The translations under genes were made by a program, and so were the position numbers. From NCBI RefSeq assembly GCF_002091675.1, contig NZ_BDAE01000006.1:1-64000 (forward strand): a stretch of DNA of 64,000 nt. The letters are read 5' to 3'. Each line of letters begins with the position of its first letter. Within the stretch, counting starts at the first letter, position 1. A model generated the notes under the pieces. It was given only the letters and a program-made list of their open reading frames with translations. It had not been told where the DNA came from and did not search any database. Positions 18,521-28,888 of this stretch are shown piece by piece. The stretch is from Pseudomonas luteola NBRC 103146. GTDB taxonomy: Bacteria > Pseudomonadota > Gammaproteobacteria > Pseudomonadales > Pseudomonadaceae.

Positions 18521-20038
18521 ATGGAAACCTTGAATTTTCTTGCCCAAGGCTTTGGTGTTGCCTTAACGCCTACCAACCTTATTATCGCCCTGATCGGTAC
18601 GCTGATCGGAACCGTGGTTGGCCTGCTCCCAGGCTTAGGCCCTATCAACGGGGTGGCCCTGTTGATCCCGGTAGCGTTTGCGCTAGGTCTGCCGCCTGAA
18701 TCCGCTTTGATTCTTTTGGCAGCGGTTTACCTTGGCTGTGAATATGGCGGACGTATTTCGTCGATTCTACTGAACATCCCGGGCGAAGCATCAACGCTCA
18801 TGACCACCCTGGACGGCTATCCACTGGCCCGTAAAGGATTGGCCGGCGTAGCCCTGTCCTTGTCGGCCTGGAGCTCCTTCATTGGCGCCTTCGTGGCGAC
18901 ATGCGGCATGGTACTGTTTGCCCCGCTGCTGGCTAAATGGGCAATTGCCTTTGGCCCAGCTGAATACTTCGTGCTGATGGTCTTTGCCATTGTCTGTCTG
19001 GCAGGCATGGCGGGTGACAAACCCGTCAAAACGCTGGTCGCCTCGTTGCTAGGGCTTTTCCTGGCAGCCATCGGCATTGATGCCAACAGTGGTGTTTATC
19101 GCTTCACCTTTGACAGCATCCATCTGGCAGACGGCATCCAGTTTGTTGTGCTGGTCCTGGGCTTGTTTTCAGTAAGCGAGGTGTTATTGCTGCTTGAGAA
19201 AACCCACCATGGCCAGGAAGCTGTCAAGGCAACAGGTCGCATGCTGTTCAACTTCAAGGAAGCCAAGTCGGTATTCCTGACCAACCTTCGCTGCGCTGTT
19301 GGCGGTTTTGTCATGGGTGTATTGCCCGGTGCGGGTGCGACACTGGCCAGCGCCTTGGCCTACATGACTGAAAAGCGCATGGCTGGTGAAAAGGGTGAGT
19401 TTGGCAAAGGAGACCTTCGCGGCCTTGCTGCGCCGGAAACCGCAATCGGTGCGTCCTGCTGTGGCGCCATGATCCCTATGCTGACGCTGGGTGTTCCAGG
19501 GTCGGGAACGACAGCAGTCATGATTGGCGCCCTTACGCTGTACAACATCACTCCTGGCCCGCTTCTGTTTCAGAACGAGCCCACGCTGGTCTGGGGTCTG
19601 ATCGCTTCGCTGTTCATTGCCAACGTGATGCTGCTCATCCTGAACGTACCCATGATCAAGGTTTTCACCAAGATCCTGGCCGTGCCGAACTGGGCATTGG
19701 TCCCCATCATTGCCATCATCACGTCAATTGGCGTTTATGCCGTGCACGCGACAACGTTTGACCTGATCCTCATGGTGATAATCGGAATCATTGGATACAT
19801 CCTGCGCAAGCTGGACTTCCCACTGTCGCCGCTGCTGCTGGGCTTCATTCTGGGCGGCCTCATGGAACAGAACCTGCGCCGGGCGCTTTCGATCTCCAAT
19901 GGCAGCATGGACATTCTATGGTCCAGTGGCATCAGCCAAATCGTATGGCTGCTGGTCATCGTCATGTTGATCCTGCCGATAGTTCGCATCTGGCGTCGTC
20001 GCTCTCTTCGCCGTAAAGCCAACTTGGCCAACGCGTGA
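18521..20038 (+). CDS. tctA: Tricarboxylate transporter large membrane subunit TctA
   Basis: A 505-residue polytopic protein with about 11-12 helices, the main translocation subunit of the TTT transporter. Diagnostic blocks are IGTVVGLLPGLGPINGVALL near residues 28-48, LGCEYGGRISSILLNIPGEA, VMGVLPGAGATLASALAY and TLGVPGSGTTAVMIGALT. The two glycine-rich repeats suggest internally duplicated halves. The start codon lies one base after the tctB stop. It imports tricarboxylates with TctB and TctC, presumably driven by ion symport. Confidence 0.96.
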   Translation: METLNFLAQGFGVALTPTNLIIALIGTLIGTVVGLLPGLGPINGVALLIPVAFALGLPPESALILLAAVYLGCEYGGRISSILLNIPGEASTLMTTLDGYPLARKGLAGVALSLSAWSSFIGAFVATCGMVLFAPLLAKWAIAFGPAEYFVLMVFAIVCLAGMAGDKPVKTLVASLLGLFLAAIGIDANSGVYRFTFDSIHLADGIQFVVLVLGLFSVSEVLLLLEKTHHGQEAVKATGRMLFNFKEAKSVFLTNLRCAVGGFVMGVLPGAGATLASALAYMTEKRMAGEKGEFGKGDLRGLAAPETAIGASCCGAMIPMLTLGVPGSGTTAVMIGALTLYNITPGPLLFQNEPTLVWGLIASLFIANVMLLILNVPMIKVFTKILAVPNWALVPIIAIITSIGVYAVHATTFDLILMVIIGIIGYILRKLDFPLSPLLLGFILGGLMEQNLRRALSISNGSMDILWSSGISQIVWLLVIVMLILPIVRIWRRRSLRRKANLANA

Positions 20039-20057
20039 TAAAGGCAAAAACCAAACA

Positions 20058-21110
20058 GTGAAGCGTTTCTGTCACACGTTGATCGTCTCGCTCCGGCCCT
20101 GGTGGATGACTCCCCTGGCCGGAGCAGCCGGAGGATACTTGGCCAGTCTCGCGAACTGGCCCCTTCCCTGGATGATCGGCTCACTGCTTGGAGTTATCGC
20201 TATCCGCTGCTGTGGCTGGCTAACTCAGGAAATGCCTCACGCGCGCAAAGGAGGCCAATGGGTGATCGCCACAGGCATTGGCCTGCATTTCAACCAAACC
20301 ATTGTTGAGCAGATTGCAGCGCACGCGCTGATCATTGTGCTTGGCACGGTGCTGACCGTCACCGCCAGTGTGATAGGCATCGTCTTATTACGACGCAGCG
20401 GCGAGGACCGTGCAACTGCTTTTTTTGCCAGCATGCCTGGGGGCGCCAATGAAATGGTCAATCTGGCCAAACGCAACGACGCCATACTGGCTCGAGTGGC
20501 CGCTGCTCAGAGCCTGAGAATGGTGTTTGTGCTGTTAAGCGTTCCGGCAGCTTACAAGTATTTATTTGCTGGCGAGCATGCTCTTGTTTCGCACACTATT
20601 GAAGTCAGTTTTTATTGGTTATTGCCCATCATGGTGGCCGGTGCCGGTCTGGCATTCATCTTTCAAAAGCTGCGACTGCCAAACGCCTGGCAATTGGGCG
20701 CTCTCCTGACCAGCATTACAGCCAGCGTGACATTCAATTTGAATATCGGCTTACCTGCAGGAGCGGGGGACATCGGCCAGTGGCTCATTGGCAGCTCACT
20801 AGGATGCTATTTCGATCGCCCCTTCTTTCGCCAGGCGCCCGCCTTCATGGCACGCACGGTGTTGGCTACCTGCTTGGCCATCCTCATTGCCACCCCTATT
20901 GCAATGGGACTGGGCTGGTTGACCGGACTCGATGCCCGCTCGCTTTTGCTGGGGATGGTACCTGGAGGTATTGCCGAGATGAGCCTGACAGCCGAAGCAT
21001 TGCATTTGCTGGTACCGCTGGTCACCGCCATGCAGGTGCTTCGGCTGCTGCTGGTTCTTTTCCTGGCACAACCGGTCTACCGGCTCTGGATGCGCCGAGC
21101 GACTGACTAG
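20058..21110 (+). CDS. AbrB-family membrane protein
   Basis: A 350-residue protein with about nine or ten helices and two similar halves, matching the AbrB family of membrane proteins once annotated as putative ammonia monooxygenase (PWMIGSLLGVIAIRC near residue 38; ASMPGGANEMVNLAKRNDA; LLGMVPGGIAEMSLTAEALH). The repeated PGG(A/I)xEM motif marks the duplication. The start is GTG. It follows tctA by 19 bases, so it is probably in the tct operon. The real substrate is unknown; the ammonia monooxygenase name should not be carried over. It converges on rsmJ with three bases between stops. Confidence 0.85.
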   Translation: MKRFCHTLIVSLRPWWMTPLAGAAGGYLASLANWPLPWMIGSLLGVIAIRCCGWLTQEMPHARKGGQWVIATGIGLHFNQTIVEQIAAHALIIVLGTVLTVTASVIGIVLLRRSGEDRATAFFASMPGGANEMVNLAKRNDAILARVAAAQSLRMVFVLLSVPAAYKYLFAGEHALVSHTIEVSFYWLLPIMVAGAGLAFIFQKLRLPNAWQLGALLTSITASVTFNLNIGLPAGAGDIGQWLIGSSLGCYFDRPFFRQAPAFMARTVLATCLAILIATPIAMGLGWLTGLDARSLLLGMVPGGIAEMSLTAEALHLLVPLVTAMQVLRLLLVLFLAQPVYRLWMRRATD

Positions 21111-21113
21111 CGA

Positions 21114-21914
21114 CTAGCCCTTGCCCAACGCCTTTTTGGGATAAATATCGTAGCGACTGGATTTGCCATCCAGACTATAACTGGGCTTCGCCCCCTCGAT
21201 AGGAGGCGCCTTGCGTGGACGCTTCACCACCACGCGATGACTGGCCAACCCGAGGGCAGCCTCAAGCAAGGCTGGTGCGTCAGGATCATCACCTACCAAG
21301 GGACGAAAAATGCGCATTTCCTTTTTTACCAACGCCGATTTATCACGATGGGGAAACATGGGATCGAGGTAGATCACTTGAGGTGCCTCATGCATCTTCC
21401 GCATCAGCTCAATGGCATTTCCCTTGAGAAGGGTCATGCGCGCCACGATAGCACCGACTTCCTCATCGCTTGTTGCACGCCTTAGACCGTCCTCAAGCAG
21501 AGCAGCAATCAAGGGCTGGCGCTCGATTAATGTGACCGCGCAGCCCAGCGTCGCCAGAACGAAGGCATCACGGCCAAGGCCGGCCGTGGCGTCGAGTACA
21601 CTCGGACGTATGCCTGTGCCAACACCGGCAGCCTTGGCAATCATCTGCCCACTGCCGCCTCCAAACCGTCGCCGATGCGCTGCTGCACCTTCCAAAAGAT
21701 CAACCCGCACCGGTCCTGGCGCATCTGGGCCACGCTGAATCAGTTGAAGACCCGACTCCCCCAACTGAAGCACAAAATCCGTCTCAGGCGCTTGAGTGAC
21801 AGGCAGGCCTAGCTGCAGGCCCAAGGCATCTGCCTGTCCCTGCCATGCGGCATCAAGCGGTTGGATGGAAACGGCGACAGCACTTGGATCAGTAATCATG
21901 ACAAGGTCAATCAA
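21114..21914 (-). CDS. rsmJ: 16S rRNA (guanine1516-N2)-methyltransferase
   Basis: RsmJ methylates G1516 of 16S rRNA using S-adenosylmethionine. The 266-residue product has the SAM-binding motif [19 protein letters not shown] (about residues 105-123), the acidic residue in LIERQP, and the catalytic motif [13 protein letters not shown] followed by LVKKEMRIF, all typical of RsmJ (YhiQ). An N-terminal extension before DPSAVAVSI may be slightly over-called; M7 is an alternative start. It is a single gene convergent with the AbrB-family gene. Confidence 0.93.
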   Translation of the reverse strand: MIDLVMITDPSAVAVSIQPLDAAWQGQADALGLQLGLPVTQAPETDFVLQLGESGLQLIQRGPDAPGPVRVDLLEGAAAHRRRFGGGSGQMIAKAAGVGTGIRPSVLDATAGLGRDAFVLATLGCAVTLIERQPLIAALLEDGLRRATSDEEVGAIVARMTLLKGNAIELMRKMHEAPQVIYLDPMFPHRDKSALVKKEMRIFRPLVGDDPDAPALLEAALGLASHRVVVKRPRKAPPIEGAKPSYSLDGKSSRYDIYPKKALGKG

Positions 21915-21959
21915 GAAACAAAGCCCGCATTTTGCCAGAGCGCTGCCGGATAGGCACGC

Positions 21960-22652
21960 TTAACGGCACACATGGAAGCTCCCCATGTCGAGATGAAAGT
22001 GGTCATGGTGCGCCGCGTTGTAATTTGGAGACAGCGTCGTGTTAAAGGATCTACAGGCTCCTTCTCGAAGCAAATGTAAGAACCGTGCCTTGCTATCGTC
22101 CCCTTTCCAATCACGCGCTACGGTAATGCGCTGTCCGTTCTCCAGGCGAAAGCCAGCCAAGTCCAACGCATTGGCGGTAGCATGCTCACTACGACGGGCA
22201 TTGGCACGATGATAGATATTGCGGCAGGCGAAACTTCCAAAATGCTCGACACTGACGACACGCTGCCCGAAAACGGCCTCTGCTGCTGGTTGTAACGTGT
22301 GCAGTTCAAACAAGGCGTAGGCTGTTGCTAAAGGACATGTCGCAAGGAAACTGCCGCTGAAGGCTACATTGGAGCGTTGCACCCTAACGACATTCTCCAG
22401 CGGGCACTGCTTGGTCCCGGCATTAGCAGGCATCTGGGCGTAGCGCAGCGGTGACGTCTGCAACGCCTGTGCGCATAGCTCAGGATCGTGTTGCAGCCTC
22501 ATCAGCTTGTATCGGGTCAGAAAATTGGGTGGCTGTCGCACATCAAGCGGCTTAAATGGATTCCATTGAGGCGGAACACGGATCCAGTCATAGGCCAGAC
22601 CGATCCCGGCCACTAGAATGATCAAGCACATTAGAACAAAGACGTAACGCAT
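21960..22652 (-). CDS. Extensin-like (Extensin_2) periplasmic protein
   Basis: A 230-residue protein with an N-terminal membrane anchor or uncleaved signal (about 4-20, VFVLMCLIILVAGIGLA) and a C-terminal extensin-like domain. The motifs SEHATANALDLAGF and HHDHFHLDMG place His and Asp residues as in zinc D-Ala-D-Ala peptidases of the LAS fold, so a peptidoglycan-related hydrolase is likely. Four or more cysteines (CPLE, ATCPL, FACRN, GACRS, HVCR) could form disulfides in the periplasm. Substrate is not known. It starts 47 bases from the DUF72 gene on the same strand. Confidence 0.85.
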   Translation of the reverse strand: MRYVFVLMCLIILVAGIGLAYDWIRVPPQWNPFKPLDVRQPPNFLTRYKLMRLQHDPELCAQALQTSPLRYAQMPANAGTKQCPLENVVRVQRSNVAFSGSFLATCPLATAYALFELHTLQPAAEAVFGQRVVSVEHFGSFACRNIYHRANARRSEHATANALDLAGFRLENGQRITVARDWKGDDSKARFLHLLREGACRSFNTTLSPNYNAAHHDHFHLDMGSFHVCR

Positions 22653-22698
22653 ACCTGTCCTGACGGTGAGCGGTCATGACTGGCGTATATGATCTGGC

Positions 22699-23559
22699 TT
22701 ACAGCAAGCCTAGCTGCTCGACAGGCTCAGCCATGACTGGCAATGGCGGTAGTTCCGGCAAGCGCTCCTGCAGTTGCGCATGAAAACGCATGGCAAGTTC
22801 AGGAGCATGACGGTTGTCAGGTGTATGCAGAAATATGTAAGGGGTACGCCCTTCCTTGATCCACTCTGCAAATTTATTCACCCAAGGTTCTAGATAGATA
22901 TCATTAGCCTCAAGTTCCAACCGACCAATGAAGCGGATCTGTGGTGATTGGGTAAAAGCAGGAACACGGACAGGCACGCGAGGCTTTTTGGCTTGCGCGT
23001 CACGAATGACATCGGAGACCGGTTCGCTACTGAACAAGGCACGGGAATCCAGTCCGATACGCTCGACATTTCTGGCCATCAGCAAATTGTTGAGCTCACG
23101 CTCAGCCATACCCTTGCTGAAAAAATCGTCATGTCGCACCTCTACTGCTATTCGCCCTGAGGAAGGCAGTGCATCCAGAAAATCAGCCAGCTCGGCCAGT
23201 CGATTCGGACCAAAGCTTGAAGAAAACTGAAGCCAGTATGGGCTGACACGCCTCCCTAACGGGACCAGCAACTGCATGAAGGAATGCGCATGGGATAAGC
23301 AGGCTCTTAGATCACCGTCATGGCTGATCTCGCGAGGAAACTTGGCGCAGAAGCGAAAGTGATCCGGCATCAACTCAGCCCATCTCGATACCGTCTCGAC
23401 AGAGGGCTCGGCATAGAACGTGGTGTTTCCCTCTACCGCGTTAAACACCTGAGCATAGCGCGGAAGAAATTCCGAGGATCGTGTAGATGCTGGATAGAGT
23501 GAACCTCGCCAGTGAGGATCACTCCATGATGGGCAACCAATGTAATAAGGCAGCATCAA
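22699..23559 (-). CDS. DUF72 family protein
   Basis: A 286-residue protein of the DUF72 (YecE) family, a TIM-barrel-like fold of unknown activity. Recognisable blocks are IGCPSWSDPHWRGSLYP at the N terminus, FNAVEGNTTFYAEPS, FRFCAKFPREISHD and the C-terminal YIFLHTPDNRHAPELAMRFH. Length is normal for the family. It ends near the extensin-like gene and begins three bases before the stop of the small gene upstream, so these three probably form one transcript. No function should be assumed. Confidence 0.9.
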   Translation of the reverse strand: MMLPYYIGCPSWSDPHWRGSLYPASTRSSEFLPRYAQVFNAVEGNTTFYAEPSVETVSRWAELMPDHFRFCAKFPREISHDGDLRACLSHAHSFMQLLVPLGRRVSPYWLQFSSSFGPNRLAELADFLDALPSSGRIAVEVRHDDFFSKGMAERELNNLLMARNVERIGLDSRALFSSEPVSDVIRDAQAKKPRVPVRVPAFTQSPQIRFIGRLELEANDIYLEPWVNKFAEWIKEGRTPYIFLHTPDNRHAPELAMRFHAQLQERLPELPPLPVMAEPVEQLGLL

Positions 23560-23562
23560 GCT

Positions 23563-23919
23563 TCAGACATAAAAGTCCAGGCCTACTACCTGAGCGGCCC
23601 CAGTATTTCGTGGCAACATGGCAATGCTGTCGTAACTGGCAATGGCCCGTGCGCTACGGGCGCTGATCGGCTGTTCATAGAGAACATATTCCCGCGCTGT
23701 CAGCAGCTGAGCATCACTGGTCACTTCATCATCTGGTTGGGTTGACTCGACTCTACGAATCAGTAGCGCAGTACCCAGCCCCTGCGAGGAAACACTACCC
23801 GTAGCGGGCTGCTCACGACGGACTTCTTCCTCATTCTGTATCTCATGATACGAGCTGTCCGCCCGATTACGACCAGGACGATCTAATGAGTAAGAGGAAG
23901 TGTAGCTATCGATACGCAT
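23563..23919 (-). CDS. Small conserved Pseudomonas protein, function unknown
   Basis: A 118-residue hydrophilic protein without signal peptide, membrane helix or recognised domain. The N terminus is Ser/Tyr rich (MRIDSYTSSYSLDRPGR), the middle is acidic and likely disordered, and the C terminus is more ordered (SARSARAIASYDSIAMLP ... VVGLDFYV). I remember similar small pseudomonad proteins ending in a GLDxY-type motif near tsaB, but cannot check this. A plausible promoter lies just upstream at 23947-23974 and DUF72 follows after three bases. Confidence 0.7.
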   Translation of the reverse strand: MRIDSYTSSYSLDRPGRNRADSSYHEIQNEEEVRREQPATGSVSSQGLGTALLIRRVESTQPDDEVTSDAQLLTAREYVLYEQPISARSARAIASYDSIAMLPRNTGAAQVVGLDFYV

Positions 23920-23946
23920 GATTAATGCCCTTTTGCCAGTATCGCC

Positions 23947-23974
23947 AATGTATGAGATCGCCTGCGCTTAGCAA
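23947..23974 (-). promoter_or_regulatory. Putative sigma-70 promoter for the small gene-DUF72 unit
   Basis: On the minus strand TTGCTA (23974-23969), 16 bases, and TACATT (23952-23947) lie 28 bases before the ATG at 23919. Match to consensus is moderate. Confidence 0.4.
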
Positions 23975-24079
23975 ACTATCTCAAATACCATACGGTCGAT
24001 GAAATCAGCAGTTCATCTGTTGACCTCAGTAATACACACAGGGTTTTACCGCCTGTCGCCTGTTGCTGTCGAGGCCGGA

Positions 24080-24757
24080 TCAGCGTGGCTGCTTAGGCGT
24101 GGCAACTTGATCACGCAAATAGACAGGTTGCGCTTCTTCTGCTGATACGGCGCCTCCCTGACTCCATGCATACGTCGCCAGGGTCAGGATATCCTTGGCA
24201 TGGGGCAGAAGATTACCATCCGTTTCGGCAACAGAAGCGGCTATGCGGCCAACATACCCCCATCCTGTACCGGCCCCAAACCATTCTCCTGCACTGCCTG
24301 CTGGAAGCTGCGCCTGCTCGGGAGGAAGCACCGCTTCAACTCCAACCAGTTGCATCACCTCTTGCTCCAAGCGATAACAACCCCAGTAGACCTCATCCAT
24401 ACGTGCATCGATAGCGGCGGCTACCTGATTAACGCCTCGCTCACGATAAGCCCGCTGCGCCAGTGCAGCCAGATTGGACACCGGCAGCACTGGCCGGTCC
24501 AGACCGAAAGCCAGGCCTTGAACAACACCAATCGCAATACGCACGCCGGTAAATGCGCCAGGACCGCGACCGAATGCGATGGCGTCTATGGCCGTTAGCG
24601 CAAGTTCTGATTCAGCCATGAGTTCTTGAACCATGGGCAGCACTTTCTGTGCATGCATACGGGGAATCACTTCATAGCGGCACATGACGCTTCCTTCATG
24701 GAGGAGCGCAACAGAACAAGCTTCGGTAGCAGTATCAATGGCCAACAGCGTAGGCAT
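24080..24757 (-). CDS. tsaB: tRNA threonylcarbamoyladenosine synthesis protein TsaB
   Basis: TsaB is the non-catalytic partner of TsaD in the complex that makes t6A37 in ANN-decoding tRNAs. From the ATG at 24757 the product is 225 residues with the ASKHA-fold start LLAIDTATEACSVALL, the block AFGRGPGAFTGVRIAIGVVQGLAFG and a C-terminal region ending in AQPVYLRDQVATPKQPR. An in-frame extension to 24820 runs into the csbD terminator and is rejected. Length is close to E. coli TsaB (231). Confidence 0.95.
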   Translation of the reverse strand: MPTLLAIDTATEACSVALLHEGSVMCRYEVIPRMHAQKVLPMVQELMAESELALTAIDAIAFGRGPGAFTGVRIAIGVVQGLAFGLDRPVLPVSNLAALAQRAYRERGVNQVAAAIDARMDEVYWGCYRLEQEVMQLVGVEAVLPPEQAQLPAGSAGEWFGAGTGWGYVGRIAASVAETDGNLLPHAKDILTLATYAWSQGGAVSAEEAQPVYLRDQVATPKQPR

Positions 24758-24810
24758 CGGTGGTATCCAGACAAAACAGCAAAGTCTGCCAGTATAAGTT
24801 CCAGAAACGA

Positions 24811-24836
24811 CAACGGCCATCCGAAGATGGCCGTTG
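24811..24836 (-). terminator. Terminator after csbD with UUCG tetraloop
   Basis: A perfect 11-bp stem (CAACGGCCATC at 24811-24821 with its complement at 24826-24836) closes a loop that reads C-TTCG-G on the minus strand, the very stable UUCG tetraloop. The trailing T run is short (TCGTTTCT). It follows the csbD stop by 16 bases and overlaps the rejected tsaB extension. Confidence 0.75.
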
Positions 24837-24852
24837 ATCGAATCTCTAATGC

Positions 24853-25041
24853 TTACAAGTTGCCGGCTTTCTTGACGCCATCTTTGACATCGCCAACCAC
24901 TTTCTGGCCTTTACCCTTGATCTCTTGGGTATCGCCTTCATTCTTGAGGCTCTGATTATTGGTGGCCTCACCTACACCTTGCTTGGCTTTACCCGCTACT
25001 TCGTTCGCAGTGCCTTTGATCTTATCTGTTGTGCTGCTCAT
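24853..25041 (-). CDS. CsbD-family stress protein
   Basis: A 62-residue, highly hydrophilic, Lys/Gly/Ala-rich protein matching the CsbD family: STTDKIKGTANEVAGKAKQG then an 11-residue-type repeat through EIKGKGQKVVGDVKDGVKKA. CsbD-like proteins are induced by general or envelope stress; molecular role is unknown. AGGAG precedes the ATG by six bases. It is a single-gene unit with an AlgU-like promoter at 25073-25100 and its own terminator, which fits stress control by the sigma factor encoded at 9405-9986. Confidence 0.92.
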   Translation of the reverse strand: MSSTTDKIKGTANEVAGKAKQGVGEATNNQSLKNEGDTQEIKGKGQKVVGDVKDGVKKAGNL

Positions 25042-25072
25042 AGCGTTCTCCTAATTTCGTTGTGTGCCTTAT

Positions 25073-25100
25073 TAGGACTAAGCGCAAGGCAGAGGAGTTC
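25073..25100 (-). promoter_or_regulatory. AlgU-like promoter of csbD
   Basis: On the minus strand GAACTC (25100-25095), 17 bases and TCCTA (25077-25073) resemble the algU promoter at 10223-10250 in both hexamer identity and spacer length. The csbD ATG is about 32 bases downstream. Confidence 0.6.
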
Positions 25101-25159
25101 AACTATTCCTGTTTGAGAGGCTGCTTTTTGGCTTTTTGCATTTTCCCTTCAGATACTAA

Positions 25160-25182
25160 AAACGGCCCTGAAAGGACCGTTT
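25160..25182 (-). terminator. Terminator after adk
   Basis: Read on the minus strand, AAACGGTCCT pairs with AGGGCCGTTT over 10 bp including one G-U pair, with a 3-base loop, and the stem runs into TTTTTAG. It lies 21 bases past the adk stop. Confidence 0.8.
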
Positions 25183-25202
25183 GGCAACAGATGGAAACGC
25201 CT

Positions 25203-25862
<660 letters not shown>

Positions 25863-26066
25863 TTAAATGATGGTATCCAGGACTTGCCTTGAAGTGGCCC
25901 GCTCAACAGAGCCATTGCGATCCTCAGGCTGTCTCGATGTTTTATTTGGCCGTTTGACGGTCAAGGGGATTCAAAATACACAGCATCACGAGGGGGCACA
26001 AGCCACTAAAAGTCGCAGGGATTTATTCGTGCTTTCCAGATGAAATGGAAGGATTGCCTGGCTGAC

Positions 26067-26102
26067 CGTCCTGCTGCTCGCTCATGAGGAGCAGACAGGA
26101 CG
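26067..26102. other. Hairpin after ppc
   Basis: CGTCCTG plus CTGCTC (26067-26079) pair with GAGCAG and CAGGACG (26089-26102), with one bulged base and a 9-base loop. The only T run (TTTT) follows on the plus strand, while ppc ends on the minus strand at 26126, so termination of ppc here is uncertain. Apart from this, the adk-ppc gap 25851-26125 shows no gene. Confidence 0.4.
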
Positions 26103-26125
26103 TTTTCAAACAACAGAACCGGCCC

Positions 26126-28765
26126 TCAACCCGTATTGCGAAGGCCTGCCGCAATGCCTGCAACGCTGACCAGCAGGGCCTGATCCAGGGGGCTTGCCGT
26201 GCCCTCTCCAGCCTGTCGAGAACGTTCCAGCAGCTCGATTTGAAGCAGGTGTAGCGGATCAAGGTAGATATTACGTACGGCAATGAACGCCCGCGTTTGA
26301 GGGTTGTGAGCCAGCAGCTCGGCCTGGCCGGTCAGACGCAGTACAGAGCGCTCTGCCTGCGACAACAGGTCGCGGAGCTCTTGCCCTAACGCACGCCACT
26401 GCTCCGGCACCAACTGCTCGTCATAGAGCCGGGCAATGTCTCCGTCAGCCTTGGCTAAAACCATTTCCAGCATATCGATGCGAGTACGAAAGAACGGCCA
26501 GCGCTCACGCATCTGCTGTAACCGCTGTTCATCACCCCGCTCCAGGGCCCTAGCCAACGCTGTTTCCCAGCCCAACCAGGCAGGCAACATCAGGCGGGTC
26601 TGTGTCCAGGCAAAAATCCAGGGGATGGCACGCAGGCTTTCCACCCCGCCCTCACGACGCTTCGCCGGGCGGCTGCCCAAGGGCAGACGGCCCAGTTCCT
26701 GCTCAGGCGTAGCCCTGCGGAAGTAGTCAACAAACTGAGGATGCTCCCGCACCACGCCACGATAAGCCTTCAGGCTGTCTGCAGCCAGACGATCCATGTC
26801 AGCCCGCCACTCCGGCTCAGGGACTGGAGGCGGCTGTAATGTAGCCTCCAAGACAGCAGCCAGGTAAAGGTTGAGATTCTGCCGCGCGATATCGGGCTGA
26901 CCAAACTTGAAGCGTATCATCTCGCCCTGCTCCGTTACCCGGAAACGGCCGCAGACCGAACCTGGCGGCTGCGAAAGGATCGCCTCATGGGCAGGACCGC
27001 CACCGCGTCCCACCGTGCCTCCGCGCCCATGGAACAGGATGAGTTCGATACCCTGCCGGCTGCAGATGTCTACCAAGGCTTCCTGGGCACGATACTGCGC
27101 CCAGGCCGCAGCCAGGGTTCCTGCATCCTTGGCCGAGTCGGAATAGCCGATCATGACCTCTTGGGGCCCCTGAAGCCGTTCGCGATAGCCCGGCAGCGCC
27201 AACAGGCTTTCAATGACCTCGCCTGCATGATCAAGATCATCCAGTGTCTCGAATAAAGGTACCACCCGCATGGGTCGACGTACGCCTGCTTCCTTGAGCA
27301 AGAGTTGCACGGCCAGGATATCTGACGCTGAGCCCGCCATTGATATCACATAGGACCCCAGCGCTGCTGCAGGTGACTCGGCAATTACACGGCAGGTTGC
27401 AAGCACTTCGGCAGTGTCTGCCGAGGGCGTGTAATCCGGTGCCAGCAAGGGTCTGCGATTGGAAAGCTCGGTTTCCAGAAACGTCAGCCGACGCGCTTCA
27501 TCCCAGCCGGCATAGCTGCCAAGCCCCAGATATTCTGTAATTTCGTTCATGGCTGACGCATGGCGGGTCGAATCCTGACGGATATCCAGCCGCACCAGGA
27601 AAAGCCCGAAGGTAGTAGCGCGACGCAACGCATCCAACAACGGCCCGTCAGCGATAACGCCCATTCCGCAAGCATGGAGCGACTCATAGCAGAGCTTGAG
27701 AGGTCCCAGGAGCTCTTCATTGTGCTCAAGCACCCCTGTGCTGGGGATATGAGGCTCATGAACGGCTCGGGCAGCCCAGTCGCGCGTGGCCTTGAGTCGC
27801 TCGCGTAGTTGCTTGAGCAGGGCGCGGTACGGCTCAGGTGTATCACCTACCTCTGCCATGAGTTCAGCCGAGGCACGCTGCATGGAAAGCTCCGATGCAA
27901 GGCGGTCTACATCACGCATGTACAAGTCGGCCGCCATCCAGCGTGCCAACAGCAGCACTTCGCGCGTTATCGTAGCCGTTACATTCGGATTCCCATCACG
28001 ATCGCCGCCCATCCAGGAAGCGAATCGAACAGGCGTTGCCAGCAACGGCAGACGTTCTCCAGTAGCCTCCTGTAAGGTTTCGTCTACTTGCCGCAGCAGT
28101 CTGGGTACTGCATGCCAAAGGGAGTTTTCAATAACGGCGAATCCCCATTTGGCCTCATCGACAGGCGTGGGCCGCTGTCGGCGAATCTCTTCGGTATGCC
28201 AGGCTTCCGCAATGAGGCGGCGCAGTCGCTGCTGCACCTCGTGCCGCTCGGCAGCCGTCAAATCATCGTGATCCTGGGCGGCCAGCTGTTCGGTAATCTC
28301 CTCGTACTTCTGAATCAGCGTTCTGCGAGCAACCTCCGTTGGATGCGCCGTGAGAACCAACTCGACACTCAGCTGAGACAGCTGCTCGGCAAGCTTTGGC
28401 CCAGTGTGCCCCGCCTGTTTGAGCCGGGACAGAACTTCCTGGAGCACCCGGTCTTCCAGCGGTGCCGGCTCGCCAGCGCTACGCCGACGGATACGGTGAT
28501 ACTCCTCGGCGATATTGGCCAGGTTCAGGAAATGATTGAAGGCTCTGGCAACTGGTAGCAGTTCGGACTCATCCAACGAATTGAGCGTCTCGGACAGCTG
28601 TCTTTCGCCACGGAGCGACCCGCCACGCGAAGCTTTCGCGCCCTTTCGGATACGCTCGATCTTTTCCAGAAAGGCAGGACCATACTGATCGGAAATGGTC
28701 TGCCCTAACAGCTCTCCCAGTCGGTGAACATCTTCCCGCAGACGAACATCAATCTCGACGACCAT
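26126..28765 (-). CDS. ppc: Phosphoenolpyruvate carboxylase
   Basis: PEPC adds bicarbonate to phosphoenolpyruvate to give oxaloacetate, refilling the TCA cycle. The 879-residue protein has the catalytic histidine motif VLTAHPTEV near residue 138, the glycine loop [14 protein letters not shown], the motif [10 protein letters not shown] and the C-terminal [16 protein letters not shown] with the terminal NTG. Length equals that of other Pseudomonas enzymes. AGAGGG lies upstream of the ATG. It is a single-gene unit, divergent from the small gene at 28889. Allosteric control by acetyl-CoA and aspartate is family knowledge. Confidence 0.98.
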   Translation of the reverse strand: MVVEIDVRLREDVHRLGELLGQTISDQYGPAFLEKIERIRKGAKASRGGSLRGERQLSETLNSLDESELLPVARAFNHFLNLANIAEEYHRIRRRSAGEPAPLEDRVLQEVLSRLKQAGHTGPKLAEQLSQLSVELVLTAHPTEVARRTLIQKYEEITEQLAAQDHDDLTAAERHEVQQRLRRLIAEAWHTEEIRRQRPTPVDEAKWGFAVIENSLWHAVPRLLRQVDETLQEATGERLPLLATPVRFASWMGGDRDGNPNVTATITREVLLLARWMAADLYMRDVDRLASELSMQRASAELMAEVGDTPEPYRALLKQLRERLKATRDWAARAVHEPHIPSTGVLEHNEELLGPLKLCYESLHACGMGVIADGPLLDALRRATTFGLFLVRLDIRQDSTRHASAMNEITEYLGLGSYAGWDEARRLTFLETELSNRRPLLAPDYTPSADTAEVLATCRVIAESPAAALGSYVISMAGSASDILAVQLLLKEAGVRRPMRVVPLFETLDDLDHAGEVIESLLALPGYRERLQGPQEVMIGYSDSAKDAGTLAAAWAQYRAQEALVDICSRQGIELILFHGRGGTVGRGGGPAHEAILSQPPGSVCGRFRVTEQGEMIRFKFGQPDIARQNLNLYLAAVLEATLQPPPVPEPEWRADMDRLAADSLKAYRGVVREHPQFVDYFRRATPEQELGRLPLGSRPAKRREGGVESLRAIPWIFAWTQTRLMLPAWLGWETALARALERGDEQRLQQMRERWPFFRTRIDMLEMVLAKADGDIARLYDEQLVPEQWRALGQELRDLLSQAERSVLRLTGQAELLAHNPQTRAFIAVRNIYLDPLHLLQIELLERSRQAGEGTASPLDQALLVSVAGIAAGLRNTG

Positions 28766-28888
28766 GTTTATCCCTCTTTCGTTGTTCTCTTTGTTGTTCT
28801 AGCACACCTGCGCCAGGGACCTCGTACGACACTCTGCTGTCTAGCTTTTGTAGAACTGCAACGAAACGGTCAGTCCAAGGAGATTCTC

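Noticed and set aside
26023..26283. 86-codon minus-strand frame at the ppc end
   Set aside because: Overlaps ppc in another frame and the downstream hairpin; no ribosome site or family resemblance.
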